A stretch of DNA of 64,000 nt from Struthio camelus (Eukaryota; Chordata; Aves; Struthioniformes; Struthionidae). The DNA is taken from the NCBI RefSeq assembly GCF_040807025.1, contig NC_090982.1:79029931-79093930 (forward strand), given 5' to 3'. How positions within the stretch are numbered: position 1 is the first letter of the stretch; each line of letters opens with the position of its first letter. The notes under the pieces are model-generated. The model was not told the DNA's origin, searched no databases, and was given only the letters and a program-made list of their open reading frames with translations. This document shows, in pieces, positions 1 through 41,713 of this stretch. A program made the translations under genes and the position numbers.

Positions 1-1688
1 AAGAGGTATTTAAATAAAGAGACATGTCGCTGTAAAACTAGGGTTATGAATTGGTTGGTTACTGTTTATAAATCACTTTGTTACTGTTTTGTGCAATTGC
101 ATTTAACATATTACCATTTATAATAAATTTTATATATTTATTTAGGGTTGTTCTTGGGAGCTACTTAGTGAGAGAGGAGGGCAGAATCTGGCATTAAATA
201 CTGTGGCATTGATAGGGAATAGTGGTTTGCGTTATTTTGATTGGGGGGGGGGGAGTAAAAATTAAGGCCCCATCTGAGGTATGAACTCACACTGCTTTAC
301 TTAAACTATGATACGCATAATATAACAGCTAAACATCTGCAGATAGAGCCTTCCTGTTGGCAGAAGCGTTTCCGGTGACCGCTGTTGTGGAGTCCCTCTC
401 TTCCCTATGCTTGAACATAGCCACTGGCTGTCCCTTCTGCTGTGTAATTGGGCTTAGGCTCTTGCTACTGCAGTCTCTGAGGAGCCTGTCAATCTCCCAC
501 CTGTCATGCCTGACACTGCAGAGTCTGCTCACCCCCTTCCTCAACTCCTTTACCTGGCAGCCCAGTGACTCAACCAGAGCATGCCTCTGCAGGTGGCACT
601 GCTGTCACCCACCAGCAGAAGCACCAGGTACTCCCCAGTCCAGAGTCCCCAGACTCTGTCTGAGTCTGCTCAGACAGATGTGTGCTCCCACAGGAGCTCC
701 ATCTGGAATGGAAATCAAGACAGCTCAGAACATGCTTGGTCGAAAAAAAATTACTGTGGTCTGAAGTCTCAAACAATGGTCAGTTAATATCTCAGCGGTA
801 AAATCTTTCCAACGTGATCTCAAAGGAACATTATCTGTCAGCTGGAGGCCTTTAGCACCCTTGAGAGCAGTATGCTGAGAGCATCCATACTGGAGGCTTG
901 AGCCAAGAGGGAGGCCTTCTACACTGGGGAGCGAACATCTGCTCACGTGTTTCTGCAAACACCTATTCCTATGTGTGAGTGTGTATGTGTGTTCCCTTTC
1001 TCCAGTACAGTCATGAAGGACCTTTTTAATACTGAGTGATAGTTCAAGGACTTCTCTTTGGATATAAACCAGGTAGTGTAATCTACTGTCAGGAGTGGTT
1101 TTACTAGGAAGGCAGAGGGTATTCTCTGCAGGTCCATTAGCTATCTTACATGTCATTGATGGGGGAGATTAAGCGTTCTGCCATGCATATGTCATGGCTA
1201 TATTTTTCCTGCATAGTGTAACATTTACCTCTGTGTGATTCGTAGCAGAGTTGCTCCATACTCCGACTCTATAGCTGTGGAAGCTGCTATAAAATCCATG
1301 CCGTGCAAAAACCTTGAAAACTTGAGGAAAGCATAAGTTGCACAGTCTGAACTTCCTATAGAAGGTCTGAGATGCAGTTCAAAGAGGGACAGGAAGTCTA
1401 AAATGTAAACATCAAAATTAATTTGTCTGCTTTATTATATTCCTGCTCCCTATTTTAGCAGAAATGCATTGCTAATATCTTTTTAACAGTGAAATAAGAA
1501 TAGTACATATTATAAAAGAAATAGCTCTTCAGCTATTTCTGAAAATAAGTGAATGACAGTGTTATCTTTCCCCTAATTGGCAGCCTTGATATATATTGCA
1601 CATCGTGTCATAGCACTGACATGTGTTTCCATTGCTTCTATTTGAGATTTCAGAAATTTCCTTTCTGCAAGCCATTTTTCCCTTTCAG
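1..1688 (+). other. KIF24 intron (left part cut by the window edge)
   Basis: No exon matching the preceding KIF24 motor segment (ending LLNRRKR in human) is visible. A G11 run is at 243-253. Confidence 0.7.
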
Positions 1689-15704
<14,016 letters not shown>

Positions 15705-16390
15705 CTCTTCTTTGCTTACACATGCCCTATGCACAAAAACAGTTATGGAAACAGCCAGCTGGTGTTCCACCACATTTGGTGCTGCAGCATGTGGGTGGGC
15801 AGGGGATAGCTTTTGGTTTGATGTTTGCAATTAGTGTATATTTTAGAAAAGGATGGAGAGAATTCTGAGTAAAGGTGAGGCATGCTTGTCACCACAAGCT
15901 CTGTATTTCCTTAAAACTAGTAAGTCACGTTCTTAAGAATAACCAGTTCAGCAGCCTTTAAATATCTCACCAAGCAGTCCAGTCCACAGTATTCATAGCA
16001 GCTTCTCAGCCAAGAAAATGGTGGGGGGGGGGGGGAGAGGGGCCAGGGAGAGAAAACACTTTGATGCTGGACACAGCTCTGAACAGAAATACTCAAAAGC
16101 TATCCAGAAAAGTACGTTGGCAAACAGAAGTGAGGAACTAGAGGGGAGCCATTGTTTAAGTACACTAAATTAGACCAAAAGTAAATGAAAATCAAGGCAG
16201 GACAAGAGGTGCTGATGCAGAAAGCAGTCCTAAGCAAAGTGCAGCAATAGCCTTCTAACTCCAGACCATCTGAAAAAGATAGATAGCTTAAGTCATGCAT
16301 AACAGGTGGTTTAGCAGAAGGCTTATATGTGAGGGACTTCATACGAAGGTTCATCTGGCATGTTAATAAAGGCACAGGTTTCATACTATG
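15705..16390 (+). other. KIF24: Probable KIF24 3' UTR
   Basis: Non-coding sequence follows the KIF24 stop, with a G13 homopolymer at 16023-16035. The first good AATAAA downstream is at 16365-16370, so the mRNA may end near 16,390. A second AATAAA is at 16845-16850. The true end cannot be told from sequence alone. Confidence 0.4.
16365..16370 (+). terminator. Candidate KIF24 polyadenylation signal
   Basis: A canonical AATAAA hexamer lies about 660 nt after the KIF24 stop. It is the first one on the plus strand downstream of the gene. An alternative hexamer is at 16845-16850. Confidence 0.4.
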
Positions 16391-19300
16391 CCAAGAGTGA
16401 GAGGCCCAAAGCTTACCCCGCTACAAAGGATGCCTGACCTCTGCAGTACAGCTCTGCTGTAGGGTGCTTTGTCCCGTTGACTTTGTGGCACTGCAGAATT
16501 TATTTTTCACATCAAAAGAGAGAGTCCACTTAGAGGCAGCCGGATTTCAGAAGCTGCTGACCTTGCTGTTAAAGAGAACCTGATATTTGAACCAAGAACT
16601 AGAACTATCAGCTGTAGCCCTGCAAAATCCCTGCTTCTGTGCATCACATCTGAGCCACAAAACAAGTCCACTCACTGAAGCCACAAGTGACCTTAAAATA
16701 TGCATAACTAAGCCAACATGCTATGCAAGCTGTCCCAGTCCAAAATTAGGGCTGTCACAGCACACAGCCATTTCCACCTCTCCTCAATAATGCCTACAGT
16801 AGCTCAATCTAAGCATGCTCCAATGGCCATAAATGCCAAGGGTGAATAAACCCTAGTCTAAGCAGCTGTGAATTTTGCTGTCTGCTACTATGGCTACCCA
16901 GGAGAACAAGGGGCCGGAAGAGCAGTAGCGCAGTGATCACAGTCACATTCAGTTATCTGCGTTGCATATTCAATGCAAACGCTCCCAAGAACATCACACA
17001 ACAAGCCCTGAGGAACAGAAGCACAAGGGTAGGCCTAACCATAGTAACTGTAGAAAGTTACAGTTCAGTCAGGGTCCTAACTTCTTTTTTTTAAATGAAA
17101 AGTACTGGTTAGTCTCCATCTCACAACTGACAGTGGATTACCCCAAGAAGCAGAGAGCAGAGTCATTTCAGAGTCTGAGTTTATGGCCTCCAAGATAGCA
17201 CCTGTGTCCAGGCCAACAGAAAGTCACACTTGAAACCAGGCCTCTCAGTCTCCTTTTAAGAAGTTTTTTTTTTGCTCAGCAAAATGAGGCTTTCAGGAGC
17301 AAGAAAGGCAGCACCTCTTCAACAGCCTCAGTGCACAGTATCCACACACATCACAGAGTAGCTGTAAGTACAGTCTCTTACTAACAGAGAACTGTAAGCG
17401 AACACACACACACACTGCTAGCCAGGGGAACACAGGTGCACTGTTAAAACACCCAGGAGAGAAGAGCAGGTATAAACTGAGTTCCCCTTTAAAATAAGCA
17501 ACTCTTAGAAAAGGACCCTCCTCCCTGCCCACCCCCCCCATCTCTTGGGGACAAGGACAGCTTTCCTCATGCATAAGGTGAGGTGAACCATGCAGCAGCA
17601 GACAGTCCTTCCTTGCATCTTCTGAAAGCAAATGGATGGAAGTGTTTTCAGTGATTTCCACAGCACTTTCCCCAGTGATCATACAGAAAACAAGGCTGTG
17701 GGGGAGCTGCTGAGCACTTTTGCAAGTCAGTTTGGAGCTGAGGAGAAAGTGGGACAGAAGGACACGCACAAAGGTCACAGAAAAAAAGAGAGGACCAGCC
17801 AGTAATGCAGGGGCAGCTGGAGGAAAGAGGGAGAAGGGCAGTACTTTCCTCCATGTACTCTGACATTTGGGATACGAGTATGGCTTTGAAAGATGAGTGA
17901 TTTGTACTTCCACAAAATAGGGGACTATCTTTAAAGAGCAGCTCAGCAAAATACATTGACAGGGATTTTCAGTCTCTTTCCCAAGATGGCCACTTCTAAA
18001 GCAACACCCAAGAATGAACTATAACATGATAGTGCCATGTTATTACCTCAGTATTTTCTGAGATAGGTGCAGCAATATAGATGACTGACCAAAAATAGAG
18101 GTCTAGTCAGCTACCAAATTTTGGGCCAGCTGTGTGCAGTTCCTGTCTGGTCTACAATGACAAAGGTAAGCAAGCCTATTCCCCAGCACAAGTTTCCAAA
18201 GCCAGTTATTTGCTGCAACAGTCAGGAACACCTGAGAAACATGCAGCAATTAAAAACCAGGCAGTTTCCAAGATGTGATAATCTCTTAACACTGCAGTCA
18301 CTTTCAGAAGTGCACTTTGTTAAATGTAAGACTTCATTTCCAGTCTATTCTCAGAATGGTCTTCTTTCCCCTGCTGCATGCAAGACTCAGTCCACTGACA
18401 AAAGAAAAGGAAAAAGAAATAAAAGCACCCTGGCTCTGGAAGTCCATTCATCCTCAGCAATAAAAGGACTATTGACGTGCTTGAAGTACTACATGCCCAT
18501 AAAATAGCAAAGCTGGGCTCATACTATGTACCAGAAACTACCAAAGCTGTTACCAAAACGGTAGCGTGTTTTTTTCTCCCCTTAAGGTTATTACCTAGAT
18601 GCTGCTTTAACTCTTGTGTAAAAGTGTGCTAAATGAGTGTTTCAAAATGGCATCCCTTTACAGCTGTTTGATATTGCACTGCATCTGATATGACGAGTTG
18701 TTTTAATTTCAAACTGAGGAATGTATGCAAAACTGTTGTTGTTACAGAAGTCTTTTAAGATTAATAGAGCCTGGCCATGTACAATCAAGTAAATTAAGAA
18801 CTGTAATGAATTTACTTTTGTATTTGTTTGCAACAAAGACTATTAATGCTCATGGCAGGTGCTCGACATTTTATTTAAATACTTTACATTATTTAAAATA
18901 AAATTCAATTTACTACAGAACTCTGGTAAAGTTTGTTTTAAATTAAACGTGATCAAAACTAAAGTGTCTGATTTTAAAAAGATTACCTTGGGTTGGAAAT
19001 ACATACGAGATTCCCCCTTCCAACCCGGCCTGTGCATTCAGCTCACGTTTCAGATGCTGTCCTCTAGCTAACAGTCAGCCGTACAGGACTGAATGAAACC
19101 ATCTGCAGCTGAACACCACAGCAGCAGCAAAGTGACCCTCGCACCACATTATGCTGAATGACAAGGAGCAGCCTCCACAGCTAGGAGACAGGAGAGAAGA
19201 AAAAAAAAAAAGGCGGCTCATCTAACACACAAAATAACCTGCTGACACTCACACTGGGGTCAGCTACCAAGCGCAGCCTGACATGTGCATGCTCAGGAGC

Positions 19301-21045
19301 TGAGCGGAGCCGAGCAGCTTTGCCAATGAGGTATCCTAGAGCCTTCGGGCGACCTGGCTGAATAAAGGCTCAGGGTGCCCTGGGGCTCGAGGGTGGCTGG
19401 CAGCAGCTGCCAGGCAGCTCCTGCTGTAGCGTCCCACAAAGGAGCCACCCTCAAACCAAGCCAACCACCACAGAGGCATCTCTCATCACACTAGGCTTTT
19501 GCAGCCAGTGGTAGCCCCTAGCCCTGTGGGTGATTGACAGCCTTTTAGTATCAGTCTCATCAGGGCTGCTGCTGTGAAAAACCATCAGAAGGCAGCAGAG
19601 AGCCTCTGGCTCTGCACATTGTAAACAAAGCAAACCGTAGGTCAGTTTTTGGCTTCGCCTCTATACTACTCCTCACAAACCTTTTCTCTGTGACACCCAG
19701 AGTCCAGATACCAGTATTTATTTGGCTGCAGCCTGCACGGACAGCAGAATGGCCTCTGACAAATTTGAAACACTGCTGAGTGCCATTTACCAGATACACA
19801 GAGCTGCTGATTTGGGTACTTAAGAAAAAGCAGGTCTCAGGTATGAACTGGAAGATAGTAATCTTCTCTCCAGATAGCAGCAGGGGAGACGGCCAGCCCT
19901 CCGGCACTGCAGGGCGACAGAACCTCTCCAGGCCCAGCACCAGATCTGTTGTATCCGCACAAGCAGATAATGACAATACCAGTGTAACGCTGCCCAAAAA
20001 AACAACATTCACATTTCAGCACATTTCGTCATTTGTTACACATTTCATTACCTCTCCCCTAAACCACTTTAATTAATCCCCTCACTTGACAGTCACACAA
20101 CAGACTTGCATATTCATTCTGGAAGAGAAGCTGTCCTGAAAATACTGCCAGCTTCTGGCCACCCAGCAACACCATATGCAGAAAGCTCACTGTGCAATCA
20201 AGAGCAGCATTGCCACAGAAGACACTGAATGGCATGTCTCTTTGGTGGAAGGAGGCTGGATTTATAGGTATCACATCCTAGTCTTTCACTACTGCACAGA
20301 GATTAGATTAACACCTCTGATCTCTGCATCTCTTTAAACATTGTGGTTATTCTGTATTTCACAGTGATTCCCCTATGAGGGCAACTGTGGAAAAAAACCA
20401 AACATTAACACAACCTAATAGATGATTTCAAGAGGTTTGGTTTAAATAGTTACTTTTCCACTGGAAAGATTTCTTGCTTATTCTGCAGGAATGTCTAGTA
20501 CCAGACATGGACTTTTGTTTGGATATCAACTCTGAGAAACAAGAAACAAGCAACACAAATGTCCATGGGTAGTGACACCAGAGCAGCAGGAGTTGCTTTT
20601 CAGCTTTTCTGACTAATCAGGAAACCATTTCATTGGTTTCAAGCTGTCACACTTCTCACCTAGGAAGGAAAGGTAAGCAACTGCTTAAACTGAACTCTTA
20701 GGAGCTGCCCACTGCTAGGAAGTTGCTGCTGAAACTCCTACTGAAAAAAGCTGAACAGAGGCAGCCAGCTGAGCTGTCCTCCCCTCCCGAAGTCCAGTGC
20801 CAGCTCCATGCTCTAACGTGAGTGTGAATCCCTAGTTTTGGTTTTGCTCGAGTGCAAAACAGAAACAGGCCACAGAAAGAGAAACATGTTTTACCAGTGC
20901 AGCCACTGGCCCAGAGATCTCTGGTAGGTCTGCCCAGTGCTGACAGTGAACGTACAGGCCCACAGGAGCAGGCAGCACCTGGGCTCACAGGATCCAACAA
21001 GATCATCTGCTGAAGCCAAAGAGCATGAGAGATGTGAACCATGAC
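16391..21045. other. Gap between the convergent KIF24 and UBAP1 genes
   Basis: I recognise no gene here. The region holds an AC-rich patch near 17,400, an A12 run at 19200-19211 and an AT-rich patch at 18,865-18,960 with A/T hexamers on both strands that could act as polyadenylation signals. Several open frames exist, the longest 218 codons on the minus strand at 17293-17949. None shows a recognisable domain. Confidence 0.6.
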
Positions 21046-22177
21046 ACTGGGAATTACATTTGAGGGTTTTATTAGTTGTTCTTCTGCAGAATCAAAATAT
21101 TTAGCAAGTTACTTTAAAGATTCCTCAAGATTGCTGATATTTTATGTATTTAGAACTTGAACAATGTACAACATAATACACTTGGTACTACCAAAAACAA
21201 CCCAAAACCTGATTTCTAGTACTAGATGTACTTATGTGATTCTATAGCAGTGTGGAGAATGAAACTAATGCAGTGAGTATATTTTGTTTTAAAGAAAGTG
21301 CTTGAAAAAAAACCTCCTGCTTCACACTGAGTATTATTTAAAACAAAAGATAACTGATTTCCTAGCAAGGCATTTCCTTAAACAACCTACAAGCCTGGGG
21401 GATTAAGAATACTGAGCCCCAGCTCTCTGCCTTCAGGTTCAAGAACCAACACAAGTTGCAGGTCCAGGTTCAGTTCACAGCTTACCTGTTTCAAGAGGAT
21501 TTACACACCACTCAGCATTGGCTGCTTATGTCTGGCAGAAATGTTAGATGCATGGGTCAAAAAAACACAAGAAGAGGAACAGCTTCTCTTTTTATGCATA
21601 GCGACAGTTTCTGAACCAGTGTTTTACTAAGGTACAGACTGACTAACTTCCAACCAAAAAATAAAACTCCATTGCACTAAAGGTCAAATTTAACCAGTTA
21701 ATTTGAACTGTGACAGTCAAGTAATTCAGTACAAGCAGACACCATGAAAGCAGCTTTAAAGAACCAAAGCATCCTAGTTTCAGAACCAACTTAGAATTCT
21801 TCTGTCCAACTCCAGTGCAACAGTATGGGGGGGGGGAGGGGGGAAATGGGGGGGAAAAAAAAAAAAAGAAAAAGAAACCACACACTCCTGTCTCTGCCTA
21901 TATACAATTCCAGTAGAGGCTGGGCAGTCTAAACTCTCCGTGGCCAAGCTGGAAAAGGGAAACTTAGGAAAGGGCACTTAAAATTTTAATTTAAGAAAAA
22001 AAGTTGGCTCTCAGTTGAAAGAAATGCTGTAGTAATGCACACAGGCAGGCTTGCTCAGTCATTTTCCCAGGTATGCAAAAAGCTGGACTCCTTCCTGTTG
22101 AGAGCAAGTCACACTGGCTGTGAAGGTGGCGGGGCTGGTCCTGCTCCATCACACACAGAGAACCCAGGAATGTGTTT
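21045..22177 (-). other. UBAP1: Probable UBAP1 3' UTR
   Basis: This runs from the UBAP1 stop to just past the minus-strand AATAAA. It contains a purine tract on the plus strand at about 21,826-21,877 (G runs followed by an A run), which becomes a long pyrimidine tract in the mRNA. Confidence 0.5.
21068..21073 (-). terminator. Candidate UBAP1 polyadenylation signal
   Basis: TTTATT on the plus strand reads AATAAA on the minus strand, about 1.1 kb past the UBAP1 stop. That fits a 3' UTR of ordinary length for this gene. Confidence 0.5.
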
Positions 22178-37916
<15,739 letters not shown>

Positions 37917-40730
37917 TTAGAACCTGAAAAACATTTTAAAACAGCTTTAACAACTTTTTGTGTAAAGCACTGCATAACTCTGCGGTGCTACAGTCTTATC
38001 TCTAGATTACAGGACATGCTGCAGACATTTGCTCTACTTATCCTGTTCCTAAGTTAGATAAGCAAACTTGGAGCTCCAAGAAACTACTGAGAAGATAAAT
38101 AACTCTGTTCAGGGTCAGATAACTTAAATGACCAAAGGAAAAAAAAAAAAAAAATCAAGAACCACTCAGGTTGGTCAGGAAAGCACAGAGGGAGTTCTAA
38201 ATCTCTGAGCTTAACTGCGTCCATTCCTTCCAAGCCCCGATTAAGCACCTTCTGCCTTCCCTGGAATTAAGAAAAGCCCTTCCTACTGGAAATACCACAC
38301 TGATCCTGTTCAGTTTCATCTGTGTTGATCTAAAAGTGACACCATGATATTGGGTATGCAGTCAGTTAGCCAGCACTGCACTTGTCTAGATACGCTAGAC
38401 AATACACAAGTTCATACCTTTTAGGAAGATCTTAACCAAAGAGCAGAAGTTTCTTGGTACATGCAAGTGAAGACAATGCTAACAAGAGTTAACATCCATC
38501 GCCCATGAAATTTTACCAACGACCGCTTCAATCTGAGAACTCAAAGTACATACTACACGGCTAAGATGTTAAATATGTGAATGAGTGCCTACATAGCTTT
38601 TAAACACAGAGCAGGCCTGTCCTGAGAAGACAGCTGTTTTAAAAATAAAATTAGCTATAGTGTTTTAGCCGACTGATCAGCTAATACACTGCTCCAGGAT
38701 TCTTCTGGCGCATTCAGTAACATAATTGCTTCTTTTGCTAGACCAGAAGTGCATTGCAAGATCTCCTTCTCAAGACACCACAGCATAATGCTTTAAAGAA
38801 CTGAATTTGTAAGTCCTACTTTGACATTACACATGACCAAGAATCAGAGTTGCCCTTTGTTTCAGAAGTCCTCCAGCTGGTGGACTGAAAGGCCCAGCAG
38901 GCGTTCTTCAAAAACATGAAATTATCTGGTACACCAACATCAGCAGCACACAGGGCTCAAATCTAATTTGGAGCAGATCTAACACACATCCATCATTCCC
39001 CAAACAAGATCTTAATCTTCGTCCTCAATGTTTCAACTGAAGAGTCAACTGCAAATGTCATTTTAAAGGAGGTGTGTCAAAAGGTGACAATTATACAGAC
39101 AGTTTTCTAGCTCTGATTCTTCATGTCAGCAGCTGCCATGTTTGGGGACAGGAAGAGCCAGTTTCAACTACTTTTGGCAAGCACTTTTAGTTGGGCATAT
39201 GTCCCTTTCAACATTACGTTAGAATCAACAGGTGAGTCAATCCTAATGGCTCATGGGAATTCAACACACTGCGAATGCCAAAGCTATAAAAGGAAGATTA
39301 CCATGGTGCAACTAAACTTCCTGAAACACCACAAGCTGACACTAGGCTATTGGGAATGAGTCACGCCAAGCAACTCCACCATTCCTTATACATAAAAGCC
39401 TCATGCCATTTTGCTCCATGTTCATCATTTTCTTTTCAGCACGTCTGATGATCTCTCTCAACGTTGGTATTATTTCCAGAAACACACCACTAAGCCAAAG
39501 AACTGGTTTTGACACTAGCAGCTCCTCAAAAGGGAACAACTCCTTGCAGCTTCAAAGACGCAGAAAAACGAGGTCAAACACAACACTGGTGAGCGTGCCT
39601 CTCAAAGGGCACTCATGCAGACTGTCAAGGGCAAAGCCACCAGATCACCTAGTACGGTTGCATGTGAACTACCAAAGTGAATGGGCTTTACTGGTTCCAA
39701 CAGCACACAGAAGGAAACTAGACTGCAGACTACTGCTGTACCTTTCAGACCTGGATTACAGCATTAAATGAGCTGTTGCTTTGCTAGTTCTTCAGTGTGA
39801 GAGTAGCAATATTAGATATCAACTTGATTTGTAGTTACTAAAAAAGCCAGGCCACATGTGACATGTGAAGACTGTATGATTCCACAAGCCCTCCATACAT
39901 CACTGGAGACTGGGACAGCACTTGCAAGCATGTACTATGGCTGCCTGCCTTCCACTACTATTACAAAAGAAACAAACTAGGGGCTAGGACTGTAGGCACG
40001 TTCCCGAACTCCTCCGAATTCTTCTTTCTTCTAGTTACCACTGCAGAGTGAAAATTGCTCTTTTTAAAGGAATTTTTAGAATTCTGACAAAGGGAAGGCA
40101 AGTAACTTCCTCACCTTGGCAACCAAACTGACCGTGAAATTCTTAGTGCAGCAATGGTTACCTACAGCCGATACACACTTTACACTATCTGCCTCATTTA
40201 CCAAAAGCAACTTACTCCAGACTTTAGTAACAAAGGACAACGCAAATTCAAAGACATCATTTTCAGAACGAAAATTTAATATCCCTTCTCCAGCAGGATG
40301 TAGCGAGGACAAACTATATTTACTGTCTCACACACTGATTGAGCTAAAGGAACGCTATGTTACCAAGGCAATATCAATTTTCTCCACGGACATTAAAAGC
40401 AGTACGTACATATCCTACAGAAACAGACGTGCAACTCCAGCATTCAGAGGGTTTTGCAGTAGTATACAAGTCTGGGACTGCATAAAGCCTTGGATGCGTC
40501 CTCATTGTCAAAATACAGTATCCTACATGAGCAAGAAGTATCTTGCTTTTGCTGGCAATTCTGTATTAAAATCTTAGTGGAGACCAGACGCTTGCATTAA
40601 CTGCAAGGTACAGCAGGAACTATATCATTCCTCTGCCACATGCATCTTATTTTAACTACAGACCTAGCTAACACATTAATAGCAAGGTATTGTGAAAATA
40701 CACTATTTCCAGAAAGAGAGTTACACTTTA

Positions 40731-41713
40731 AATTCCCCCAGGGGTCAAAACTGGGTCCAGTCTTGTTAACTTACTCATCAATGACCTTGAGGAAGGGACA
40801 GAGGGCACCCTCAGCAAGTTTGCTGATGATACTAAACTGGGGGGAGCGGCTGACACACCAGGTGGCTGTGCTGCCATTGGGAGGGACCTGGACAGGCTGG
40901 AGAACTGGGCGGAGAGGAACCTCATGAAGTTCAACCAAGGCAAGCGCAGGGTCCTGCACCTGGGGAGGAAGGTCCCATGCACCAGGACAGGCTGGGGGCT
41001 GACCTCCTGGAAAGCAGCTCTGCAGAGAAGGACCTGGGAGTCCTGGTTGACAACAAGGTCAACGGGAGCTAGCAATGTGCCCTTGTGGCCAAGAAGGCCA
41101 ACGGGATCCTGGGGTGCATTAGGAAGGGTGTTGCCAGCAGGTCGAGGGAGGTGATCCTGCCCCTCTCCTCAGCCCTGGGGAGGCCTCACCTGGAATCCTG
41201 TGTCCAGTTCTGGGCTCCCCAGTACAAGAGAGAGATGGAGCTCCAAGAGTAAGTCCAGCAAAGGGCTGCTAAGACGATATGAGAGATGCTCCACCCTCTT
41301 CATGTGGAAAGGCTGAGAGCTGGGCCTGTTCAGCTTGGAAAAGAGAAAGCTCGGGGGGATCTGATCAATGTGTACAGCTATCTGAAGGGAGGGTGTCAAG
41401 AGGGTGGGGCCAGCCTCTTCTCCGTGGTGCCCAGCAACAGGACGAGAGGCAACGGGCACAAACTGAAACACAGGAAGTCCAGTCTGAACCTGAGGGAAAA
41501 CTTCTTTCCTGTGAAGGTGACTGAGCATTGCAACAGGTTGCCCAGAGACATTGGGGCATCTCCTTCCTTGGAGATATTCAAAACCCGTCTGGACACGATC
41601 CTGGGCAGCATGCTCTAGAGGACCCTGCTCGAGCTGGGGGTGGGGGGGTGGGGGGTTAGACTAGATGGTCTCCAGAGGTCCCTTCCAACCTCAACCATTC
41701 TCTATTTTGTGAA
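40731..41713 (+). mobile_element. 5'-truncated CR1 LINE (3' end of ORF2 and 3' UTR)
   Basis: The stretch reads as the last third of the CR1 reverse transcriptase ORF followed by the CR1 tail. Recognisable peptides, split over frames, are QGSKLGPVL, LMKFNQGK, VLHLGRKVP and GDLINVYSYLKGGC. The 3' end has the signature GACTAGATGGTCTCCAGAGG followed by CCCTTCCAACCTCAACCATTC and a degenerate terminal repeat. There are several frameshifts, so it is dead. It lies in the large 5' intron of UBAP1, antisense to that gene. The 5' boundary is approximate. Confidence 0.92.

Noticed and set aside
357..764. 135-codon open frame in the first KIF24 intron segment
   Set aside because: It overlaps other open frames on both strands, shows no kinesin motif and has no fitting splice sites.
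17293..17949. 218-codon minus-strand open frame between KIF24 and UBAP1
   Set aside because: No domain is recognisable and the composition is rich in Ser, Leu and Cys. It includes translated AC repeats. No splice or promoter context supports it, though transcript data could change this.
19560..20012. 150-codon minus-strand open frame
   Set aside because: No recognisable family, no promoter context; consistent with chance.
41286..41618. 110-codon open frame within the CR1 element
   Set aside because: It is a fragment of the CR1 ORF2 C terminus, not a host gene; frames are broken.
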